Shown here: one piece after another, positions 56,813-64,000 of the stretch
Numbering within the stretch: position 1 is the first letter of the stretch
How the letters are laid out: the number at the start of each line of letters is the position of its first letter
Source: Hydractinia symbiolongicarpus
Lineage: Eukaryota; Cnidaria; Hydrozoa; Anthoathecata; Hydractiniidae
Direction of reading: 5' to 3'
Length of the DNA stretch: 64,000 nucleotides
Assembly: GCF_029227915.1 (NCBI RefSeq)
Contig: NC_079878.1
Span: 21,353,501-21,417,500 of the forward strand
Position numbers and translations under genes: made by a program
The notes under the pieces: model-generated
Told to the model about the DNA's origin: nothing
The model's database searches: none
Seen by the model: the letters and a program-made list of their open reading frames with translations, nothing else

Positions 56813-59077
56813 ATGACATGTAACAAGAATGCGTTTCGACAAGTATGTGATAAACCTTGTGCTAGCCGTATTGTTATGGCGGAATGGAGTCCTTTAAGAG
56901 ACTTGATAGCTGTTATAACAAGCAATGGTGAAGTACGTCTGCATCGGTTGTATTGGCAAAAGGTATGGGTTATACCTTCAAAAGATTCCCATGCAACATG
57001 TTTGGCTTGGAAATATAACGGTAAAATTTTGGCAGTTGGTTACGAAAGTGGTTGTGTGTTGTTAATTGAGATTGAAAAGGCAACAGTCATTTATACCATT
57101 AACTGTGAATCTAAAATAACATCTCTACAGTGGAGTGTCCAAAAAAAGGATGGATTAAGCATGGTTTATAAGGACTGCAGTGATGAATTTCTTCCTGATA
57201 TCGACAAAGAAGATTTAAAGAACAAGTTTCAAAAGTTTGAAATACTAACGTGTGATAAACAATATTCTGTTTTGAGTATTGGAAATGCAGATGGTGGTTT
57301 GCACTTGTATGTTAATGGAACATTTTTGTTGTTAAAATTAACATCTGAGAAATATCCGTTACCGTACAAAAGTATGTCTGTTGTCACGAGTAATTTATCT
57401 TTGGAAACTGGCAATGTCTCGATTATTTTGAAAGGTGTGCTTGATAGTTCGGACAACTCTGCAGAATATATTTATTTATATTGTTTTGAATCACAGCTTT
57501 TAGGTGTAAGAGGAGCAGAATTATTGAAGTTTTCAGTGATGTTCACAAAGGTTATGAATCTTATATATCTCTGTGAAAATCTGTTGAAACAAATGCGTGA
57601 CGCATCTGAAGACATCCGAATGAAAATTAACTCTAAGCTGGAGAAATTGGACAATTTAGTGTCCCCTAATGGAAGCAATGTTGCTACCGAATTTACCATT
57701 GCATATGCAACTGGGATTGCTAGCCCTGAACTACAAACGTTTCTAACACAGCATTTAACAACGAAAGGGTTAAAACAAATTGCTCAAAGTGTTCAATCAG
57801 GTTATTCCAGTTTACATAACAACATAAAAGATGAATTGGAACTTTTGACTCAACACTTGTTGTTCCACTTAACAGAGCTCCAAGGTATGTCAAAATGGTT
57901 TGAGAAGTTTGGAATATTAGGATTGTCAGCAACTACCGTTCAGCAATGTCTCATTTACCTGACTCAGTTTATTATGAAAACACATGAGTTTTTGATGGTT
58001 ATATCTGATGATATGAACAACTTTAAAATTTTCTTCAACTGGTTGGCAAACCTCGTCATTCAAGAAAGCAGTGAGAGTACACATGCTACTTATAAACAGC
58101 TATCAAACCAAGATTACGACATCATGTTGGATTTCCTGGAGCATCGATTGGTGAAAGTTGATGAGAGCATGGGTACTGGTTACGATTTGGAGAGAGTGAG
58201 CCAGTATTTCGAAAGTGGAAAGCTAGTGAAAAGTAGAAACTATGACAGCGACTGGTATAATTTTGTCCAAAATAGTGAGTCCCTCAAGAATAGTTCTCTG
58301 ATTATAACACCTGATTATACTTTAACTTTAGCAGAATTGTTTTCATGCTTTAAAAATGAAATTAATGCTATATTTGAATCAGTCAACAACGCACTTTCCG
58401 AATCATTAAGTGTGTCTTTATCATGCAATTTATTCATGCAAGCTGATAATCATAATGAAAGCTGTTGCTCAAAGTTTTCATTTAAAGACAGGAAATCAAG
58501 TATGTTGCTTACTGTGTTACCATGTTCATGTGACACAGATAAAATGTTTCTTTTTGATATATCTAATGAAGGTAGAATTAATGTAGCTTCTTTGTTCGTT
58601 TCACTCACAAAAGAAAGTAGTTTTAACACATCCACTGAAATTGAAAGATACCAATATACCGTACGTGATGTTAAATTTTACAACGATGATATCATGACTT
58701 TATTGTTTGAAGAGGAAGATAAATCAGATGATCGTGTTGTTACCATATTTGGTCAGTTGCCGCTTCAAGATATTTTGACAGTACCATTCGCAGCAACCGT
58801 ACCTAACATGATAAAAGGTATACTTGATGAAGGTGTGGATTCTACTACTGATATTTCAAGTATGTTTGCTGAACAACGTATAATGGAAGCTTTCCGTGGA
58901 AAGTCTATCATAGTGAACGGTTACTCGCGAGAAGTCTCATGCATTGTTTCACTAAGTGGCCGACGTGTTCGTGTATTCGACATGACAGCTGAGGATGATG
59001 ATCTAGACGATTCAAAAATGGATGACGATTCAAAGTTGGCTTGCTCTAGCATTAATGAGAGTACTTCACATGATTGA
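56813..59077 (+). CDS. ANAPC4: anaphase-promoting complex subunit 4, single coding exon
   Basis: Scaffold subunit of the APC/C ubiquitin ligase, which drives metaphase-anaphase transition; nuclear/cytoplasmic. The frame is 754 residues from the ATG at 56813; it is open 15 bp further up to an acceptor-like TTTAG, so a short 5' exon is possible. Seen: N-terminal WD40-like region (MAEWSPLRDLIAVITSNGEV, LHRLYWQKVW, HATCLAWKYNGKILAVGYES), a helical APC4 domain (ELQGMSKWFEKFGILGLS, FIMKTHEFLMVISDDMNNFK, IFFNWLANL), a second propeller-like half with DVKFYNDDIMTLLFEEED, then ANAPC4-typical FRGKSIIVNGYSREVSC and RRVRVFDM, and an acidic tail. Length is close to animal ANAPC4 (about 800). Vertebrate ANAPC4 has many introns; here there are none in the coding region. 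Confidence 0.92.
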   Translation: MTCNKNAFRQVCDKPCASRIVMAEWSPLRDLIAVITSNGEVRLHRLYWQKVWVIPSKDSHATCLAWKYNGKILAVGYESGCVLLIEIEKATVIYTINCESKITSLQWSVQKKDGLSMVYKDCSDEFLPDIDKEDLKNKFQKFEILTCDKQYSVLSIGNADGGLHLYVNGTFLLLKLTSEKYPLPYKSMSVVTSNLSLETGNVSIILKGVLDSSDNSAEYIYLYCFESQLLGVRGAELLKFSVMFTKVMNLIYLCENLLKQMRDASEDIRMKINSKLEKLDNLVSPNGSNVATEFTIAYATGIASPELQTFLTQHLTTKGLKQIAQSVQSGYSSLHNNIKDELELLTQHLLFHLTELQGMSKWFEKFGILGLSATTVQQCLIYLTQFIMKTHEFLMVISDDMNNFKIFFNWLANLVIQESSESTHATYKQLSNQDYDIMLDFLEHRLVKVDESMGTGYDLERVSQYFESGKLVKSRNYDSDWYNFVQNSESLKNSSLIITPDYTLTLAELFSCFKNEINAIFESVNNALSESLSVSLSCNLFMQADNHNESCCSKFSFKDRKSSMLLTVLPCSCDTDKMFLFDISNEGRINVASLFVSLTKESSFNTSTEIERYQYTVRDVKFYNDDIMTLLFEEEDKSDDRVVTIFGQLPLQDILTVPFAATVPNMIKGILDEGVDSTTDISSMFAEQRIMEAFRGKSIIVNGYSREVSCIVSLSGRRVRVFDMTAEDDDLDDSKMDDDSKLACSSINESTSHD

Positions 59078-59290
59078 GATAAATATTTCCATGGGTTGAA
59101 GAACTGTTTACTTTGTATGTTATCTGTTCTTCCATGATATAATTTCTTAAACATCTGTAAAGTTTATACAAAATCATTATGTCGACTTTCTTTTAAGGTT
59201 TAGTTTCAATTGTGTTATACATGTTGTTTCGTTTTATTTGCTGAGTTTGTTTGTTTCTGTTAACTTGACAATTTTCAGGAAGTAAATTTA

Positions 59291-59445
59291 TTTCATATTA
59301 TTGTAGAAAGTTTATCATTTCTTGAACATAATAGTTTGGTAGCCGATGTGTCAGGAGATCCTTCTCCCATTATCTGATCTCCCGAAACATTGCCTACTAA
59401 AGTATCATGTTTAAGAAATGATAAACTTTCTACAATAATATGAAT
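59291..59445. mobile_element. long foldback element downstream of ANAPC4
   Basis: Two arms of about 68 bp are complementary at roughly 85-90% of positions, including a perfect GTAGAAAGTTTATCATTTCT block, around a centre of about 15 bases. It starts about 215 bp after the ANAPC4 stop, possibly in its 3' UTR. Non-coding MITE-like hairpin, unlike the CTCGTTCCCAG family. Confidence 0.9.
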
Positions 59446-60038
59446 ATTGAACAGACAAATTATTTCACCTGCTCTTAAGTTCTGTTTGTGATTGCGATTC
59501 GTCTGAATTCTTTTGCTTATTTTTTTCATACAAACGTATTATTTGAGCAACTGTGTTGACATTAAAAGTGGTTTTAAGATTTCATAAGCACTTTCGTATT
59601 TCCTATATGTTACATTTTTAGTAGAATTTTACCAATCTGAACTGATTGGTTTATTCTGCTCACTGCAAAACATTCTGTTCTGTACTGCTATCGTCAGTAT
59701 GGTGATGTAACTAGTCCTTGTTACGCTACACTTTTTTGCCCAATTTCTTATTCCACTTTAAAACTATATATCCCCTCAAATTTTCCGAATATGTTATAAG
59801 CATGTAAAGAATTGTTAAAACAGAAAAATTGGGGCAGTTTTAGACTACCAATCTTCTTCATTAAAACAATAAAAATACATGCAAAATATTTTTTCCTTGA
59901 TGTTTTTTAGTATTGTTTCTTTTTTTTCTTTCTACGTGGCCGTTAGGATCGCCATAAATAGGGTATTTGGTTTTTAATATGTGGTAGGGTACTGAATAAT
60001 GTATTTTTATATCTGCAAGCTTGACAAGCATACACAAA

Positions 60039-63000
60039 ATGAGTTGTACTCTTGCTGATTTCAAACTACCTAAGCCAGATGTGAGGTTGGTAACAATGGG
60101 AAATACTGTGTACAAAGTGAAGTTGAGATATCGAAATGAACACGAACTAAGTGAAAAGAAAAAGTTTGAGTAAGTGACTTATTTTTGTCACAATAAATTT
60201 CTCAGAAACGTACACCCAGGGCGTTTTTATTTGGACAAGAGATTAGGTGATTTTTCAATATAAATCACATAGGTGTTTCACACAAGCTGAAAAGAGGACT
60301 CTTCTTAGGGTTTGTCTATAAGGGTTTGACCGAAATCAATCATTCAAGGTACGTCAAGAACCAACACAGACAGACTAAGTAGATCTAAATTCACTGGTAA
60401 ACAAAAGAAAAGAATGTTAGTTCTCATGGCAATTCAATCATTTCAATAACACATGTTTCTCTTCTTTTTACCGTAGTAATGGCTTTTGGAAGCAAGCGAA
60501 AGTACAGTATGATATTGAGGTAGGAACACATGTTCTTTTTTCACAAGTTTTTAATTTGTTAAGAACTAAGAGCAGAGGCTGAGAAAACTTAAGCAACTAA
60601 TAAACAACTGCCAACAAATGTTAAAACCTTATAGTGAAACAACAAGACATATTAAATCTTTTTTTAATGATATCAGAATATTAAAGTGTCAAGCTAGGTT
60701 CTTACGCTTGGTAACTTAGCCCTGAGCAACTGAGACTAAAGTAAAAAAATGTATTGTTTTTTGACAAAAACATGTGCGTATTTCAAGTCTTGTTGGTTTC
60801 TATTGCAGTTTGTATTTGAAATAAATAGATAAATAATATGGTAAGTACGATTTTACAACAGTGATTGAACTTACCCTGAGCCCGTTAAAGTGCTTACAAC
60901 AACAACAAAAGCATCAACAAAATCGGTGACATCGCACTTCGACCATTACAAAGCATTTGTGAATCATGCTTGACCTGACCGTAAATATTATTATCCTTGT
61001 TGATTTCCTGCTATCACCATGTTGATTTTTTGTTGATTTTTCAGAGAGTGATAAAATATGTTTTACAGAACGAAAATAATATCGATCCAATACGAACAGA
61101 CGACCTCGTTGTGTACCCTTGTATCCTTTCATTATTGTAGTGTCGAAGGTCTCTTTCTGATTCATGTGTTCAGTGCTGTGCCCGTTCTTTCTTTTTATAT
61201 ATCTTTTATTTTACTAGAGATTTAAGATATCCATATGAACAGCATAACTAGACAGTCACTGAGGGCGTAGGTCCGATTCTCAGGCTGAATGACACCACTA
61301 GACTGGATTTTTGTTTTGTTTTTCCCACAGAATTTAACTGATCCTCGTTAGACTTAAGAGAAATGTACAAGAGATATTTTTCCATCTACAAGCAGGAGAC
61401 TGTCATTACTTTTGTCTCTATTTTTCTTGACACAACGTTTTGATACAAGATAAAAAAGAATGGGCCAATGCTTCGAAGTTGCAGTTCTCAAAATACAACG
61501 AACAACTGAGCACTTCACCGTGTTTGTTTCTTTTTTACATCGAACGCTTGGCTAAAGATAAAATTGACTTTGTGCTCTCAGATGAAGAGCAGAAGTTGCA
61601 TTGTAAGTAAAAAGTTTAAAATTCTAGTTATAATGTAGGAATTAAGTCAGCTTAAAAATTTCAGTGAGAATTATTAGTCTAATTTTGGGTTTGTGTTAAG
61701 TTTGTGTTAAGTTTGTGTTACCTTATAAAGGGAATAAATCAGCGGAAAATTTGTCAGGGATTAAGTTGGTCGCAAAAAATCATTTATTTTGGAAAATCTT
61801 CACTGAGATTAGTGGCAAGGTAATTTGCTGCCGACGACGACGGAAATTTTCTCCGATGATTTTTTACCGTTCGTTTTAAATAGCACCTGAATTCTCTCTC
61901 ATTGGTGCTTAGCCGATTAAAACAGTTAACTGAAAGAGAACGGAGCGTTGTAGCGAGAGTGCAGTGCAGAGCGATTAGTGGCACAATTAAATCGAGAATT
62001 ATTTAGCCTGAGCTTGGGATTTCCATGTTAGTTTACTATGTATAAGCCAGTACAGTATTTTTGTTAGTCCAACTTGATTTTATTAGCAGAATTAACGAGC
62101 GTATCTCCTGAGCAGAAAGCACACAAGGTATGTAGTTTAGTTGTTGCGGATGCTAAATAGAACATGAGGAGGAGAGTGATTTCTTAGTTTATGAAATCCT
62201 AACCGGGTTTCTGCGAAAATTTGTTTTGCAAGTAACGAAAGCTGCGACAGTATGTCCTGAATTACGTTTTTAGGTATTATTGAGGAGGTAGTTTTGTTGT
62301 CTAGCGATTAGAAATAAAGACTTTTTTCGTGCATAGTTCCTTTGTGGACGAAGCAAAGTAGACTAAACGTTCTATTGACGTCATGTCTTTATTTAGAGAG
62401 TGTATTCACAGGGTGACATGAAGAGTAGAAAGAGGAAGATGTCGGACAGTTCTGTAAGTATCCATCGTTATGCTTCGTTTGTTTGTTGTTTTTTAGGAAA
62501 TTTACATATGTTTTATGCCTTCAGGGAAGAAGTTCTCGCGAGTGAGAGGCCCAAATAAAACATTTCAGCGGAACATCTTTTCACCCAGGGTTGCCACCCC
62601 TCCTCAAAACTCCTCCATTATCCTTAATTTTGAAAAAGTAGATTTTCTATTGTAGGTTTTTCAACAACTTTCTTCTCAATTTTCTCCTTAATTTTCTTTT
62701 ACAAAAATATAGTGGTCACATCCTTTTATTTTCAAAATACATGGAAATGCTACATGGTTATAGAAATGCTACATGGTTATAGAAATAATTTGTTCACTCG
62801 TAGCCTCGTTACCTTAGAATATTTTCAATTATTCTAGATTTTTTGGAAAATATGAAAATGTTCTTTTTTTTTTTTTCAAAGAAAAATACCGTCGTCTTCC
62901 TTAAAAAGCATGAAAATTCTAATCAAAAGTCTTCAAATCTTCTCAAATAAAGTGGCAACCCAGTCACGATTGAAAATTGTTGTGAAGAAAATACAAAACT

Positions 63001-63683
63001 AATTTGAGAAAAATTGCATTTTTTAATGATCAGCCAAAGAAAAATTATAAAATAAAAGTTAAGTTCCGCAAAAACTCCTTTATAAGAACAACCTGTAGTC
63101 TAAGTAAGAAACAAAATCTGCTTACGCAAAGTGATGCTTCACAAATAGCTCCATTACCAAGCTACCTGCCTGCAACATTATGTCATGTGTGGCAGCAGAT
63201 CAAGGAAAATTAAATTAAGAGAAAAATCTATCAAATCGTTTAATTAAAACACACGTTCGACACGAAATATGACGGAACGACAGTTGTTCGAAAAAGGACG
63301 GAATAACGGTCGTTATGTGTTAACGTCAAATTAGTTGCAGACTATCAAATGTTTGATCTCAATGTCGTAATTACCAAAATTTTTTTGAACTAAGAATTAA
63401 GGCTGGATCTTCAGTGAGGTTTAAGAAATTTAAATTTATTTCTAAATTTTCCAATGGCGTCATTAAATTCTCCATCTGCAATCAGTTTGTATTAAGACTC
63501 TACCATTATGCCAAGCATTACTAGTTCCGGTTTTATGGGCCGCGAGTGCTTTATGCCCCTCCGCCCCTCCTTTATCGGCTTCTCTCAAATGTTTGTAGCA
63601 ACCCTTAAATTTGTTTATTTTGCAGAACGATTCAGATTCCTTCATGGAACATGGTAGCTCGAGTAATGACGAAAAAGCAAGAG
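60039..63683 (+). CDS. unrecognised gene, first seven exons (continues beyond window)
   Basis: Inferred exons: 60039-60169, 60477-60519, 61045-61120, 61450-61602, 62087-62127, 62397-62453, 63626-63683; about 186 residues so far, phases consistent. The first ATG is in a good context (AAAATGAG). The first, second, sixth and seventh exons have good donors (GTAAGT, GTAGG, GTAAGT, GTAAG); the 61120 donor and the 61449 acceptor are weaker. Seen: a folded-looking N-terminal part (MSCTLADFKLPKP, YKVKLRYRNEHE, VIKYVLQNENNIDP, LFLFYIERLAKDK), then a charged Ser/Lys/Arg-rich part with a basic cluster (MKSRKRKM, possible nuclear signal) followed by an acidic serine stretch. I do not recognise the family. 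The exon chain supports a real gene; a nuclear role is only a guess from the basic patch. Confidence 0.7.
62587..62965 (+). repeat. dispersed repeat in an intron of the last gene
   Basis: Begins GGTTGCCACCCCTCCTCAAA and ends TAAAGTGGCAACCC: the ends are themselves inverted (GGTTGCCAC / GTGGCAACC). Internal blocks match the minus strand of 5296-5560. A partial copy of the left end may start at about 63845. Confidence 0.7.
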
Positions 63684-64000
63684 GTAAGATGGTGTTTTTT
63701 TTCGTTTCTTGGAAAGTACCAAGCAGTAGAATAATGCTAGCTACACTGGTTTTGTTTTGATGCTTTATAACATTTTTAGACATACATAAATAATCAGCAC
63801 ATTAATTACGAAGTCATTATTTTGTGTTATTTGTTTTGTGGATTCCCACTCCTTGAAACCTCCTTAAACTTCTTAAAAAAATTATCCTTAGCCTTATTCG
63901 GTCCGGGGTTTTCCGAACATATTATGACCGGCCCCTTTAATAACTTTTCATAGGCTTGTTCAAAAGTTCTTGAATCAAACTATGCACATCTATAGTACGT

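Noticed and set aside
61235-61300. tRNA or SINE with a GGTCCGATTCTC box
   Set aside because: Only a B-box-like match; no A box at a proper distance and no cloverleaf.
63004-63213. 69-codon frame as an exon of the last gene
   Set aside because: It starts with TTG, has no flanking splice sites in phase, and sits between two well-supported exons just after a repeat.

Overview
The window is nuclear DNA from an AT-rich animal genome. Genes are split by GT-AG introns of about 70 bp to several kb, there are no operons or Shine-Dalgarno sites, and introns and spacers are full of short foldback elements, tRNA-derived repeats and simple repeats. Gene content (a DIP2 orthologue, an ANAPC4 orthologue, a G-beta-5-like WD40 protein, a receptor tyrosine kinase with a non-vertebrate ectodomain) points to an early-branching or invertebrate metazoan. 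A cnidarian, perhaps a hydrozoan, is my best guess but is not proven. The first six bases are a BamHI site, which would fit the end of a cloned insert.

Layout. 0.5-1.2 kb: a GPCR-like open frame broken after about five membrane segments. 2.6-3.1 kb: a 15-bp minisatellite with a 60-bp higher-order period. 3.1-6.6 kb (minus): an eight-exon guanylate kinase gene. 6.6-11.6 kb: spacer with dispersed repeats. 11.6-15.2 kb (minus) and 21.5-27.2 kb (plus): two divergently oriented paralogous receptor genes separated by about 6 kb of repeat-rich spacer. The plus copy is a receptor tyrosine kinase: two Cys-Cys modules, beta-rich region, EGF-like domain, TM, complete kinase. The minus copy keeps the ectodomain, TM and part of the juxtamembrane segment but stops before any kinase. 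29.8-48.1 kb (minus): a 30-exon DIP2 gene whose inferred exons sum to exactly 1,588 codons. 48.7-54.5 kb (plus): a G-beta-5-like WD40 gene, divergent from DIP2 across about 600 bp. 56.8-59.1 kb (plus): ANAPC4 in a single uninterrupted frame. 60.0 kb to the end (plus): the first seven exons of a gene I do not recognise.

Most interesting point. The receptor pair looks like a signalling receptor and a kinase-less partner or decoy. Their first two ectodomain exons and the intron between them are nearly identical (about 88% and 96% protein identity), whereas the following exons fall to about 40-60%. That abrupt step suggests recent gene conversion or selection acting on a shared N-terminal, possibly ligand-binding, module.

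Exon boundaries were inferred by eye from splice consensus, reading-frame phase and protein-family knowledge; no transcript or database search was available.
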